Notes: generated by a model not told the origin, from the sequence alone. Positions 53,887-63,223 are shown, counted from the first letter of the stretch. The stretch is 64,000 nucleotides of DNA from Nostoc sp. NIES-4103 (GCF_002368335.1 NZ_AP018288.1:2798883-2862882); one strand, 5' to 3'. Translations and numbers: made by a program.

Positions 53887-54558
53887 TTATGATTCAGTCA
53901 GCAAACTGGGAGAAGTTAGAACAAAAACATCTCTGACTCCTTGAGCATCTGTCTGCGGTTTGATAGGAGTGGTAAAGTGGAAAAACTCATGGTCATTGAC
54001 TAATAATAGTTCTCCTGAGTCGAGAATTTTACTAAACACAGGTTTCTCTTTTTTAGCCGTATATAAATGTGTTTCACCACCTTGGATATTTTCTCGATTA
54101 ACAGAGAATATCCCTATAAAATCAGTCCCATCCTGATGAATACCTTCAGGTGCTGGATTCCCCATATTCTCTGGTGAACAGGTAGTCCTGATTTGATGCA
54201 CTCCTATTTCTGCTTCTGGATGTAGTTTACAGGAATCAGTAAATGCAAAAACTAGTTTTTTAAAGATATCAAGTTCTATGAGTGCATCATCTAATTCTGC
54301 AAACTCTCTTTTAATACCTCCCAATAATGGATTGTATTCTTTGCCTTGAAAGAGGTATCCATGAGGTAGTTTAATCAAGCGATCACCAGAAACTATAAAC
54401 CGAGATAATCTTCTTGAACGATAGTTGCCTTTGATATAGGGATCAACAGGTAAGTTGTTAAAAAATGTCTTGAAACCTTCTGTATTAATTGAATTTACCT
54501 TTCTTAGAGTAAACAGAAAGGCATATTCTAATTCCGTTCCTTCCCATACTTTCTGCAT
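53887..54558 (-). CDS. 2OG-Fe(II) dioxygenase (PF10014 type, free amino acid hydroxylase)
   Basis: 223 aa. HQD at 141-143 and H194 in HEFFHFTTPI form the iron-binding HxD...H triad; RSRRLSRF and a C-terminal RDVFVLT segment fit the BsmA/IDO-like family, whose members hydroxylate free amino acids such as isoleucine using 2-oxoglutarate and O2. Which amino acid is used here is not known. It stands alone. Confidence 0.82.
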   Translation of the reverse strand: MQKVWEGTELEYAFLFTLRKVNSINTEGFKTFFNNLPVDPYIKGNYRSRRLSRFIVSGDRLIKLPHGYLFQGKEYNPLLGGIKREFAELDDALIELDIFKKLVFAFTDSCKLHPEAEIGVHQIRTTCSPENMGNPAPEGIHQDGTDFIGIFSVNRENIQGGETHLYTAKKEKPVFSKILDSGELLLVNDHEFFHFTTPIKPQTDAQGVRDVFVLTSPSLLTES

Positions 54559-54766
54559 AGGATTAACCTCGTTACTATTTAAATCCTCTCGCCTTTTTCT
54601 TTGTGAGAGGCTTATATAACTCAGTCTATGCTACTTTTTATTAAATTGTCGTTAATTTGACTACAGAAATTGACAAATCGTGATAAAGAGATTAGTTAAA
54701 GTTTTGTTAAAAGGCTAAGTACTGCTCGTTAATGTCAGGACTTATGCAAAAACTCTGGCAAACCCC

Positions 54767-54940
54767 TTGTTTTAAAGCTTTTTGTAAACTACTTTCATGA
54801 AGGTGATGACGACAAACTTCTCGACTACGGGGGTCTTTGGAAATGCTACCAGAAGGAAAAATAAATTGCCAAATCCAGTCGTACTTGGCTCTGGGATATT
54901 TTCTCTCTAATGCGAAAGGTAAATAAACTGAGCCGTAGCC
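54767..54940 (-). pseudogene. Remnant of integron-type tyrosine recombinase
   Basis: 58 codons reading GYGSVYLPFALERKYPRAKY, WIWQFIFPSGSISKDPRS and RHHLHESSLQKALKQ. This is the conserved middle of integron-integrase-like tyrosine recombinases, including the stretch before the catalytic HxxR box, which is missing. The 44 residues before it and 19 after it in the open frame are unrelated. AGGACTTATGC, one MITE end, lies at 54737 just beyond the break, so a MITE may have cut the gene. Confidence 0.75.
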
Positions 54941-55140
54941 TTTTATATTCAGACAGGAGTTCGTTATAATGCTTGATATATTGGGATTAAGAAAAAGATT
55001 ATACAAAAGGTTTCCGTATAATAAATAGTTAGGCTGCAAAGTATGGCTATTGTGGAAGACTAAATGATTCAATTTCTACAATGGAGAAACTCTGGAATCA
55101 AAGTTGCCTAAAATATGAGGAAACTGATGTATGAAAGGAT

Positions 55141-56001
55141 ATGGAAAGTAAATGGATTAGTCATAACGGAGTTCGCCTTTTCTCCGAATCTTTTGGTACT
55201 CCAGACGATCCACCAATTTTATTAATCATGGGAGCGATGGCTTCAGCCGTGTGGTGGTCGGAAGACTTCTGCTACCAATTAGCTGCTCTGGGTCGCTATG
55301 TAATTCGCTACGATCACCGAGACACAGGACGCTCAACAAGTTACGAGCCAGGTCACATTTACTATTCTGTTGAAGATCTAGCGGATGATGCTTTTTGTGT
55401 TCTCGATGGCTATGGAATTCAGAGTGCCCATTTAGTAGGGATATCGTTAGGAGGATTCCTAGCTCAACTCATGACGCTCAAGCGTCCTCAACGGGTCAAA
55501 AGTCTGACATTAATCGCCTCGGAACCCTTGGCTGAGACTGATCCGACCATGCCAGGGATCGATTCATCTGTCCTAGAATACCATGCAAAAGCCAGTGAAC
55601 TGGATTGGGCAAACCGTGAGGCAGTGATTGAATATCAAATTGGGGCGTGGCGATTGATTTCCGGTTCAGCCCATCCGTTTGATGAATCAGCTATCCGCGA
55701 ATTAGCTGGGGCTGACTTTGATCGTACTCCCAATCTCGCGACGACCTTTAATCATGCCTTGCTTCAAGGTGGAGAAAAATGGTTTAACCGCCTCCACGAA
55801 ATCGCTGTACCAACTCTGGTTATTCATGGCACAGAAGATTGTGTGTTACCCTATGCCCATAGCTTGGCATTACAAGCAGAGATCCAAGATGCTGTATTAC
55901 TACCATTGCCAGGAACAGGACACGAACTACATCGCGATGACTGGTCTGTTATTCTTGAAGCGATAGAAAAGCACACTGTATCACAGCAAGAAACAGCCTA
56001 A
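55141..56001 (+). CDS. Alpha/beta hydrolase
   Basis: 286 aa. GISLGG holds nucleophile S102, HGTEDCVLP the Asp, and GTGHELH the His; RYDHRDTGRS after strand 4 is typical of the esterase/haloperoxidase-like group. No signal peptide. The substrate is unknown. The downstream DNA carries a transposase fragment. Confidence 0.88.
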   Translation: MESKWISHNGVRLFSESFGTPDDPPILLIMGAMASAVWWSEDFCYQLAALGRYVIRYDHRDTGRSTSYEPGHIYYSVEDLADDAFCVLDGYGIQSAHLVGISLGGFLAQLMTLKRPQRVKSLTLIASEPLAETDPTMPGIDSSVLEYHAKASELDWANREAVIEYQIGAWRLISGSAHPFDESAIRELAGADFDRTPNLATTFNHALLQGGEKWFNRLHEIAVPTLVIHGTEDCVLPYAHSLALQAEIQDAVLLPLPGTGHELHRDDWSVILEAIEKHTVSQQETA

Positions 56002-56155
56002 CAATTCGCTTGGAGTGGACTATTGAAAGTCCTTGGTACTGAGTTTGAGGTTATTTACAGCCGCTCAAGCGAACCGTTAGACCGCAATCACATAAAGCAG
56101 TCTAGACGTGACATTGAATTTTTTTTGCTGGCTAGCTTACTGGAGTTTACACTAG

Positions 56156-56362
56156 TTGGCAGAGAAAAGGCATATAGAAAAACAGGCAGAAATTGAAAAA
56201 AATAAAATTCGGATTATTGCTCCTGGAGGCGGACGTAAACCAGAGATGTCAGCAAAACAAGGAATATGCTTATGTCTAGTTTACCTTAGACAAAAACTAA
56301 TTTTTGAGATTTTAGGGTTACTGTTTGACATTTCCAAAACTAATGAAGAAGCAAAGGTTTAA
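56156..56362 (+). pseudogene. IS transposase N-terminal fragment (HTH of DDE type)
   Basis: IRIIAPGGGRKPEMSAKQGI then LCLVYLRQKLIFEILGLLFD and ISKTN is the N-terminal HTH segment of IS5-like DDE transposases of cyanobacteria. There is no ATG start and the frame stops after SKTNEEAKV, two bases before sfsA. The catalytic domain is absent, so this is the trace of an old insertion. Confidence 0.75.
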
Positions 56363-56364
56363 TA

Positions 56365-57090
56365 ATGACTGATTGGCTTTACCGCTACCCACCTCTGTAT
56401 CCTGGTATTCTGCTGAGGCGCTACAAGCGCTTTTTTGCTGATGTTCAACTTGCTTCTGGCGAAGTAGTGACAGCACATTGTCCGAATACAGGGCCCATGA
56501 CTGGAGTCTCAACTGTTGGTAGTGCGGTGCAGCTTTCCAAAAGCGATAGTGCTAAGAGGAAGTTAGCTTACACCTTGGAATTGATTCAGGTACACGATAA
56601 CGAGCCGACCTGGGTAGGTATTAATACTGTTTTGCCCAATCGCATAGTCAAGCTAGCTTTGGCATCACGTCTTTTCCCAGAATTGGGTGATTATAGTCAA
56701 ATTAAAGGCGAGGTAGTTTATGGGCTAGATAAAAAAAGTCGAGTGGATTTTTTCTTGACAGGAAGTGATGAGCAACGCCCGATTTATTTAGAAGTAAAAA
56801 ATACAACTTTGGCGCAGGGAACTTTGGCACTATTTCCTGATACAGAAACTACAAGGGGACAAAAGCATTTGCGGGAACTGATGGCGCTGCTACCCTTAAC
56901 TCGTGCGGTGATGCTTTACTTTATCAATCGCGGTGATTGTACTGAGTTTGCCCCTGGTGATACTACTGACCCCATATATGGTAGGTTATTGCGGGATGCG
57001 ATCGCTGTTGGTTTAGAAGTCTTACCTTGCCGTTTTGACGTTTCTCCAGAAGGCATCCGTTATTTGGGTTTAGCAAAGCTGAAAATTTGA
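56365..57090 (+). CDS. sfsA: Sugar fermentation stimulation protein A homologue
   Basis: 241 aa, full length. TAHCPNTGPMTG, WVGINTVLPNRI, GLDKKSRVDFFL and YLEVKNTTL are family signatures; the last carries a nuclease-fold-like Glu-x-Lys. The function is not well defined; it is often described as a sugar-metabolism regulator. gntK begins 15 bp later, so the two are probably an operon. Confidence 0.93.
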   Translation: MTDWLYRYPPLYPGILLRRYKRFFADVQLASGEVVTAHCPNTGPMTGVSTVGSAVQLSKSDSAKRKLAYTLELIQVHDNEPTWVGINTVLPNRIVKLALASRLFPELGDYSQIKGEVVYGLDKKSRVDFFLTGSDEQRPIYLEVKNTTLAQGTLALFPDTETTRGQKHLRELMALLPLTRAVMLYFINRGDCTEFAPGDTTDPIYGRLLRDAIAVGLEVLPCRFDVSPEGIRYLGLAKLKI

Positions 57091-57105
57091 ATTAGGAATT
57101 TTGCC

Positions 57106-57600
57106 TTGATTATTCTTGTTATGGGTGTGTCTGGTTCCGGAAAAACTACTATCGGACAACTACTGGCGGCTTCATTACACTGGGAATTTCAGGACGCTGA
57201 TTCATTCCACTCGCCAGAGAATATAGAGAAAATGCGTCACGGTATCCCCTTGAACGATTTAGATAGAATGCCGTGGCTGCTAGCTTTGCAACAGGCGATA
57301 CAAAATTGGTTGCAAGAAAATAAAAATGTCGTGCTGGCCTGTTCGGCATTGAAAGCTAGCTACCGCGAGTTTTTGTTGGTGGATAGCGATGGCATCAAAC
57401 TAGTTTACCTCAAAGGCTCTTTTGAGTTGATTCAACAACGGCTGCAACAGCGCCAAAGTCACTTTATGACCGAAAAACTCCTCAATAGCCAATTTGATAC
57501 CCTTGAAGAGCCAGATAACGCTCTTATAGTTGATGTTTCACAGCCACCAGAGTTGATTGTGGAAGACATTATATTGAAATTCAGTATCAAGACAAGTTGA
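57106..57600 (+). CDS. gntK: Gluconokinase
   Basis: 164 aa starting TTG at 57106 so that the protein begins MIILVMGVSGSGKTT; the next ATG at 57121 would cut the first beta strand. The P-loop is GVSGSGKTT, with FQDADSFHSPENIEKM and ACSALKASYR typical of GntK. It makes 6-phosphogluconate from gluconate. Co-transcribed with sfsA. Confidence 0.9.
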   Translation: MIILVMGVSGSGKTTIGQLLAASLHWEFQDADSFHSPENIEKMRHGIPLNDLDRMPWLLALQQAIQNWLQENKNVVLACSALKASYREFLLVDSDGIKLVYLKGSFELIQQRLQQRQSHFMTEKLLNSQFDTLEEPDNALIVDVSQPPELIVEDIILKFSIKTS

Positions 57601-58555
57601 TCTTAAAAGTGTTATGTATATATTTACTTTTAAGAGAAATCATGCCAGAGCAGTTTCCCATCATAGAAGTTCCCCAAAATGCCTATGAACTATCAGAAAA
57701 CGAACCTATAGGTACGAAGTACAAGTTCTGGTTTTATCACGATACTCTTGGTCGTTGTATATACAAGCAAGCAACAGAAAATACGGGAGAAGATTGGGCT
57801 GAGAAGATTGCATCACAATTATGTGAATTGCTCAGATTACCACACGCTAATTATGAACTAGCAACTTTTAATGATCAGCGAGGGACTATTTCACCATCAT
57901 TTGTACCTGAAGACGGAAGCCTTGTTACTGGTAATGTTATTCTTACTCGAAGCATCCCAAACTATCCAACAGAACAACGCTACGGTGTATCTCAACACAA
58001 TATCGACAATGTATTCACTGCCATTGGAAATCCCTTGGTCAATTTGCCTATCAACTGGAAAGCACCAGAGGGAATCAGTAATACGATGGATACTTTTGTT
58101 GGGTATTTACTTTTGGACGCTTGGATTGGCAACACTGATCGACATCATGAAAACTGGGCATTCATCAGCTTGGGTGCAAAGATTCATCTAGCACAACTTA
58201 TGATCACGGCTCCTGCCTTGGTAGGAACGAGCCTGACTCTAGACGTAAAAACAGGATGATCACAAAAGACGCTGGCTTTTCTGTCCTAGCGTATGTGGAA
58301 AAATGTAATTCTGCCTTGTATGCTAAAGCTAGTGATAAAAAAACACTCAAAACTTTTGATGCATTTCGTGAAGCGCAACAACGCTATCCAGACGCAGCCA
58401 GGGTATGGTTGAATAATTTAGCTTGAACTGACAGAAGCCTCTTACTTACCGCTATCGCGGTAAGTGATGAGATGAATGGCGTTTGTGTGTTGACGACAGT
58501 TCCCTGACCAATGCCGATAGGCGAGGGAAGGGAACATGGAGGAAACGAACAATTC

Positions 58556-58969
58556 TTAATCTTCTGGTTGTTGCTGATTTTCAATGTATTTTTTCAAAGT
58601 TGAAACGGTAACACCCCCACAACTAGCAATAAAATAAGAACCATTCCAAAAAACATCTTTACTATAAAAAGTTTTTAAATGTTCAAAAAATTCTTGTCTC
58701 AATTTTCTAGAGGAAATAGACTTTAAGTTATTGACCAACTTACTAAGTTCTAGGTCAGGATGATATTGGAATAGAAGATGTATGTGATTATCTTCACCGT
58801 TGAACTCAACAAGCTTGCAATCCCACTTTACTAATAACTCTTCAAAGATAGTGTGCAAGCGTTCTAACATTGCTGTGTTAAACGCTCTACGCCTGTATTT
58901 TGTTGTTAAAACAAGGTGGACTTTCAGGTCACTAACAGACCTCCCTTTGGAAACAAAGTCATTTTTCAT
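58556..58969 (-). CDS. tnpA: IS200/IS605 transposase TnpA (HUH Y1)
   Basis: 137 aa, full length. DNHIHLLFQ contains the HUH metal motif, and STLKKYIENQ the catalytic tyrosine. LVLTTKYRRRAF at the start and KSISSRKLRQEF in the middle are usual. It cuts and joins the single-stranded ends of the element as a dimer. All motifs are intact, so it is likely active. Confidence 0.93.
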   Translation of the reverse strand: MKNDFVSKGRSVSDLKVHLVLTTKYRRRAFNTAMLERLHTIFEELLVKWDCKLVEFNGEDNHIHLLFQYHPDLELSKLVNNLKSISSRKLRQEFFEHLKTFYSKDVFWNGSYFIASCGGVTVSTLKKYIENQQQPED

Positions 58970-59043
58970 TGGATTGTAGACTTCAATAAAAATCAGTGTA
59001 TACTAAAAACCTAGCACTGATTTACAAAGGTGGTGATAAACAG

Positions 59044-60270
59044 TTGAGGACAACGTATCAGTACAGATTACGCCCGACAAAACAACAAGCGACAGAAATA
59101 GACAGATGGTTGTCTATGTTGTGCGCTCAATATAATTACTTGTTGGCTGATAGATTCAACTGGTATGAGCAAAATTGTTGTCCTATCAACGCTTGTCCTC
59201 TTGTTTGTCATTTACCAGAATTCAGAGATAACCCGGATTACTATTCTCAAAAAAAAACTTTACCCGAACTCAAGAAAACCCATCCACATTACAGCGAGAT
59301 TTACTCGCAAGTTTTACAGGATGTAGTCAGGCGAGTTCAGGTAACTTTTGATAGGTTTTTAAAGGGTGATAGTAACGGTAAACGCAGTGGCAAACCCAGG
59401 TTTAAACCTCGTGACCGTTATAGAACTTTTACTTATCCTCAAATGAAGGATGGATGTTTGCAGGGTAATTTAATTAATCTTCCGATGCTTGGCAAGATTA
59501 AGGTAATTCTGCATCGTCCTATTCCTGATGGTTTTAAGATTAAAACCGCATCTGTAACTAAAAAAGCCGATGGGTATTACCTAACTCTTAGCCTAGAAGA
59601 TGCCACAGTTCCAGCAATCAAGCCTGATTTTAACCCTGAATCGATAACAGGTATTGATGTTGGACTAAAAGAGTTTTTGACAACTGCTGAGGGTGAGGTA
59701 GCTCCTATCCCCCAACATTACCGCAAATCTCAAAAACGTTTACGAGTCATTCAAAAACGTGTGTCACGGCGCAAAACAGGTAGTAAACGCAGGCTAAAAG
59801 CTGTTAAACAATTGGGTAGGCAGCACAAAAAAGTTGCTGACAAGCGCAAAGATTTTCATTTCAAAACCGCTAATAATTTGCTTAAAAAGTATGATGTTAT
59901 AGCTGTTGAAGATTTGAATGTTAAAGGACTTTCACGCTCTAAGCTAGCAAAGTCTGTACTCGATGCCGGATGGTCAAGCTTTCTGTCAATCCTGACAAAC
60001 AAAGCCGAAAATGCTGGTTTGTTGGTTATCCCAGTTAAAGCATCTGGCACTAGTCAAGATTGTTCTAGATGTGGGGCAAAAGTTCCTAAAAAACTGCATG
60101 AACGTTGGCACGATTGCCCCAATTGCGGGTGTAGTCTTCACCGTGACCACAATGCAGCAATAAATATCAAAAATAGAGCGGTAGGGCATTCCGTTCTTAA
60201 AGCCAAGAGCCTCCTAAGCAATAGCCGGATTGTCTTGGAAGCCTACACTTACCACGAAGTGGAAGTGTAG
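59044..60270 (+). CDS. tnpB: TnpB RNA-guided nuclease of the IS605 element
   Basis: 408 aa from TTG 59044 (LRTTYQYRLRPTKQQ), which has GGTGGTGA 7 nt upstream; a GTG frame start at 58996 is less likely. The RuvC-like sites are intact: GIDVGLKEF (first Asp), VEDLNVKGL (Glu) and DHNAAINI (last Asp). A zinc finger CSRCGAK...CPNCG lies before the last one. TnpB is an ancestor-type relative of Cas12, guided by an omegaRNA from the element's right end. Confidence 0.93.
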   Translation: MRTTYQYRLRPTKQQATEIDRWLSMLCAQYNYLLADRFNWYEQNCCPINACPLVCHLPEFRDNPDYYSQKKTLPELKKTHPHYSEIYSQVLQDVVRRVQVTFDRFLKGDSNGKRSGKPRFKPRDRYRTFTYPQMKDGCLQGNLINLPMLGKIKVILHRPIPDGFKIKTASVTKKADGYYLTLSLEDATVPAIKPDFNPESITGIDVGLKEFLTTAEGEVAPIPQHYRKSQKRLRVIQKRVSRRKTGSKRRLKAVKQLGRQHKKVADKRKDFHFKTANNLLKKYDVIAVEDLNVKGLSRSKLAKSVLDAGWSSFLSILTNKAENAGLLVIPVKASGTSQDCSRCGAKVPKKLHERWHDCPNCGCSLHRDHNAAINIKNRAVGHSVLKAKSLLSNSRIVLEAYTYHEVEV

Positions 60271-60290
60271 GAGTATGTCACCAAGGGTGT
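60150..60290 (+). ncRNA. Predicted omegaRNA at tnpB 3' end
   Basis: In IS605 elements the guide RNA overlaps the tnpB 3' end and right-end hairpin, and its guide is the flanking host DNA. Here the scaffold would contain the hairpin at 60242-60271, and the guide would begin at about 60281-60284 in the HipA-like gene. The limits are estimates from family knowledge, not from a folded model. Confidence 0.45.
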
Positions 60291-60420
60291 CCAGCAATGA
60301 TACGTTAGAGCTTTTTGAGCGTATTCCATCTCATCGCATATCGCAAACAGCAATTGAATTTGCACAAAAGATATTGGAATTAAATCAAATCAGGCTATTA
60401 AAGCTACGAGACACCCTACC

Positions 60421-61185
60421 ATGAAAATTTTATTTTTAGCTTGGCAAGATCCCAAGAGTCGCTCTTGGTTTCCCATCGGGAAGTTAACATTTGACGGCAC
60501 AAAATACCTGTTTGTTTATACCCACGGAGCTAGAAAAGCCCAAGATAATTTTGGATTTCAACTCCTGTATTCGTTTCCAGAACTGAACAAGGTATACACA
60601 TCCGTTGAACTGTTTCCTTTGTTTTCCAATCGAGTAATGCGGCGCTCTCGACCAGATTACAAAAATTATATTGAATGGCTTAATGTTCCCGAAGGTAAAG
60701 ACGACCCAATTGCCATCTTGGCTCGTAGCGGTGGGCGCATTGTTACCGATCATTTTGAAGTTTTTCCCTGCCCAGAGCTAGATGATAATGGTTTATACCA
60801 CATTCATTTTTTTGCACATGGACTGCGACACCTTCCAGCTTGTGCAAAAGAACGAATCAATCAATTGCAAACGGGCGAAGTTTTGTATTTAGCTAACGAA
60901 TTTCAAAATCCCTATGACTCGCGTGCATTGCTTTTATGTACTAGGGATCACTACATCGTTGGTTATTGTCCCAGGTATCTTGTGGATGACGTTTTCAAAC
61001 TCAAGGATAAAAATCCAGAACTTGTAAAAGTAGAAGTTGAGCGCGTCAACCCAGTACCAACACCACTCCAGCTACGTTTGTTGTGCAATATGACCGCACA
61101 ATGGCATGAAGACTTTCAACCATTTTCTAGCTGGGAGTATCAGCCGTTGGTGACAGATATCCCAGCTGAGTTAGCGACTTCCTAA
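60421..61185 (+). CDS. HIRAN-domain protein coupled to HipA-like kinase gene
   Basis: 254 aa. The N-terminal part (MKILFLAWQDPKSRSWFPIG) looks like the small beta-barrel N-subdomain found in HipA-type proteins. Residues about 125-215 are HIRAN-like: YHIHFFAHGLRHLP, GEVLYLANEFQNPYDSRALL and YIVGYCPRYLVDDV. HIRAN domains bind DNA ends or damaged DNA in other contexts. The start overlaps the stop of the kinase gene (ATGA), so the two were meant to be made together. It overlaps the convergent fructokinase gene by 4 bp at the 3' end. Confidence 0.75.
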   Translation: MKILFLAWQDPKSRSWFPIGKLTFDGTKYLFVYTHGARKAQDNFGFQLLYSFPELNKVYTSVELFPLFSNRVMRRSRPDYKNYIEWLNVPEGKDDPIAILARSGGRIVTDHFEVFPCPELDDNGLYHIHFFAHGLRHLPACAKERINQLQTGEVLYLANEFQNPYDSRALLLCTRDHYIVGYCPRYLVDDVFKLKDKNPELVKVEVERVNPVPTPLQLRLLCNMTAQWHEDFQPFSSWEYQPLVTDIPAELATS

Positions 61186-62159
61186 AGTTGATGTGTGGCT
61201 AGAAAAGCTTCGACTTCAGCAGCAGTAGGTTGAGAAGCGATCGCTCCTGCTTTAATGGTAGTTAGCGCCCCCACAGCACTAGCATAAGTGACAATCTGTT
61301 TGGCGATTTCTGCATCCCGCAATTTTTGTATACCATGGTGACTTAGCTGATGGATGAAACCTGCTAAAAAGCTATCCCCTGCACCAGTGGTATCAACGAC
61401 ATCAACCGCAAAGGACGGTAATTTGCCTTCGTTCTCACCCAGGCAATAAGCGCAACCTTTGTCCCCGTCTGTAATTAGTACCCCTTCAACTGAATCTAGG
61501 CGGTAAGTAATAGCACCTGGGTCTATGGTATTAAATAGCCATTCTGCCTCTTCTTTAGCAAGTTTGAGAAAATCGACTCGCTTAAATGTGTCTTGAATTT
61601 TTTGTCGAGCGATATTTGGATCTTGCCAAAATACAGGCCGCCAGTTAACGTCTAGTACAATTTTTAGGTCGTATTGTTCTGCTAAATCTAGGGCGCGGTA
61701 AATTGCCTGTTCAGTTTCAGAATAGGCTAATTCCAAAGTACCCAAAACCAGAAAATCTGCTTCTTGAAATAGCAAATGTGGTAATTGTTTGGCATCTAGA
61801 CGCGTATCGGCAAATTCAGTGGTATCATGCTGACCAAATCCTGCGAAAGTGCGATCGCCTGATAGATCCCGCGTCACATAAACTTGCCGCGTTGGTGCTG
61901 TGGGATGGCGTTGCACTCCTGTTGTGTCTACACCGACTTCCTGTAATAGCTTCACCAGCACATTTCCTGGCTCATCTTCACCAACGGCTCCAATAAATCC
62001 TGCGGTCGTTCCCAACTTCACCAAAGCACAGGCAACATTAGCTGGTGCCCCCCCCGGATAGGGAGTCCAAGACTTCACTTCTTCCAGCTTTAGCCCTAAT
62101 TGATCGGCTAAACAATCGAACAAAATTTCACCCAGGCACAAAACACGCGGATTGCTCAT
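61182..62159 (-). CDS. Fructokinase (PfkB family)
   Basis: 325 aa. YPGGAPANVACALVKLG and DTTGAGDSFLAGF are the two PfkB signatures, the second with the catalytic Asp. LGEILFDCLAD and GFIGAVGEDEPG fit fructokinases, which feed sucrose-derived fructose into metabolism. It is convergent with the HIRAN gene. Confidence 0.88.
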   Translation of the reverse strand: MSNPRVLCLGEILFDCLADQLGLKLEEVKSWTPYPGGAPANVACALVKLGTTAGFIGAVGEDEPGNVLVKLLQEVGVDTTGVQRHPTAPTRQVYVTRDLSGDRTFAGFGQHDTTEFADTRLDAKQLPHLLFQEADFLVLGTLELAYSETEQAIYRALDLAEQYDLKIVLDVNWRPVFWQDPNIARQKIQDTFKRVDFLKLAKEEAEWLFNTIDPGAITYRLDSVEGVLITDGDKGCAYCLGENEGKLPSFAVDVVDTTGAGDSFLAGFIHQLSHHGIQKLRDAEIAKQIVTYASAVGALTTIKAGAIASQPTAAEVEAFLATHQL

Positions 62160-62527
62160 TTCATTTTAGATTTTAGATTTTCGATTTGGGATTAGGAATA
62201 TCAGTATAAAATCTACAACAATCTTTACTCATCTGTCGCCAGTTTTGAAAATAAGAAAATAGCAATTTTTGCTACTGCCAAAAGGTATATATAATCTTCA
62301 TATCTACTTTTTTATCTCAGTATTTAAGCAGTTAATCTTAAAATTTAGTAATGAATCATACTAAAATACTTAAATTTGACTATTAAACTGAAATATAGAG
62401 TTGAAATAATTAAGAAAATATTGTCAATCGTATTACTGCTAACAGTTGAAACGCCTACCAACAAAAGAATCTTCTAGAATTAAAAAGAGTGATTAAGTAC
62501 ATATACCAAGGGAGGAAAGAATAAGTC
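62160..62527. other. AT-rich intergenic region, 368 bp
   Basis: Divergent promoters for the fructokinase and PedR-like genes. Very AT-rich in 62230-62500. GGGAGGAAAG (62510-62519) is a strong ribosome site for the next gene, 8-9 nt before its ATG. No repeat or ORF. Confidence 0.5.
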
Positions 62528-62791
62528 ATGGCTGGTGGCGAGTCTCAGACCCCTGTTAGTCTGTCAGACAGAGAACTGCAAATTATCGACTTAGTGGCCG
62601 CTGGCTTAACTAACCAAGAAATTGCAGCACAACTGGAAATTAGCAAGCGAACAGTTGATAACCATATCAGCAATATTCTCACCAAAACCCAGACGGAAAA
62701 CCGGGTGGCTCTAGTCCGTTGGGCTTTGCAGTGGGGTAAAGTCTGCTTGAATGATGTCAATTGCTGCCCGCTGCCCAACCAGAACGATTAG
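62528..62791 (+). CDS. pedR: PedR-like LuxR-type transcription regulator
   Basis: 87 aa, all of it a LuxR/GerE HTH domain: LSDRELQIIDLVAAGLTNQE, IAAQLEISKRTVDNHISNIL. There is no receiver domain. The size, the conserved QWGKVCL end and a C-terminal CC pair match PedR, which in Synechocystis senses photosynthetic electron flow through thioredoxin and a cysteine. Monocistronic. Confidence 0.8.
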   Translation: MAGGESQTPVSLSDRELQIIDLVAAGLTNQEIAAQLEISKRTVDNHISNILTKTQTENRVALVRWALQWGKVCLNDVNCCPLPNQND

Positions 62792-63223
62792 ACCATTTAC
62801 TAGTAGAGATCGGATCAATAGCGTTTGGCAGACGCTAGCGATCGCGTCTAGTATGGCGATAAAATTCGTCTGGTATGCAGCCAAAGCAAATTTGACGGTT
62901 GACTAATTGTTCTCCTCCTCACGCCTTTATTCCCGTGGAATGGGAATGGGGCATAGGGAATGGGGCATGGGGCATGGGGTATAGGGCATGGAGACTGAGG
63001 ACTAAGGAAAGAGTTTCCCAATCCCCACTCCCAAAGGGAGTGGGGGCCCCGAGTTCCCCAATCCCCAATCCCCAATCTCCAATCCCCAATCCCCAATCCC
63101 CAATCCCCAATCCCCAATCCCTAATCCCCAATCATCAACAAAAATTAGCAACAATCTACTGCCTCAAGCGCTACATTTGTAAGAAATCTATGTTGCTCCA
63201 TCAGCTTGGGGAGCAGTGTTCTT
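62792..63223. repeat. Repeat-rich intergenic region: CCAATCC array, GGGCATG run, hairpins
   Basis: AGACGC-TAGCGATC-GCGTCT hairpin (62831-62850); GGGGCATGGGGCATG run (62946-62990); a perfect CCCCACTCCC-AAA-GGGAGTGGGG stem (63023-63045); and about ten CCAATCC heptamers (63055-63132). The open frames over it on both strands are artefacts. Confidence 0.8.

Larger units (their letters stand above)
58424..60283. mobile_element. IS200/IS605-family element with divergent tnpA and tnpB
   Basis: About 1.86 kb inside the HipA-like gene. The left end carries the hairpin CTTACCGC-TATC-GCGGTAAG (58445-58464); the right end has CCTACACTT...AAGTGTAGG (60242-60271), overlapping the tnpB stop. tnpA (minus) and tnpB (plus) diverge, the IS605-type layout. 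There are no terminal inverted repeats or target duplication, as expected for single-strand HUH transposition. The boundaries are within a few bases, set by joining the host gene's reading frame. Confidence 0.85.
57642..60423 (+). pseudogene. HipA-like kinase gene, broken by a frameshift and an IS200/IS605 element
   Basis: The start is ATG 57642 (MPEQFPIIEVPQNAYEL); the open frame reaches back to 57597 without need. DAWIGNTDRHHENWAFI is the catalytic loop of HipA-like kinases. At about 58196 one base is lost: the frame switches from KIHLAQL to TYDHGSCLGRNEPDS, the expected HLAPTYDHxSSLGRN. The frame then ends at 58425, where the IS begins. After the IS, RVSSNDTLELFERIP to LRDTLP (60283-60423) completes the protein, for a total near 306 aa. 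The last bases overlap the next start (ATGA). There is no HipA N-terminal subdomain and no HipB gene. Confidence 0.8.
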
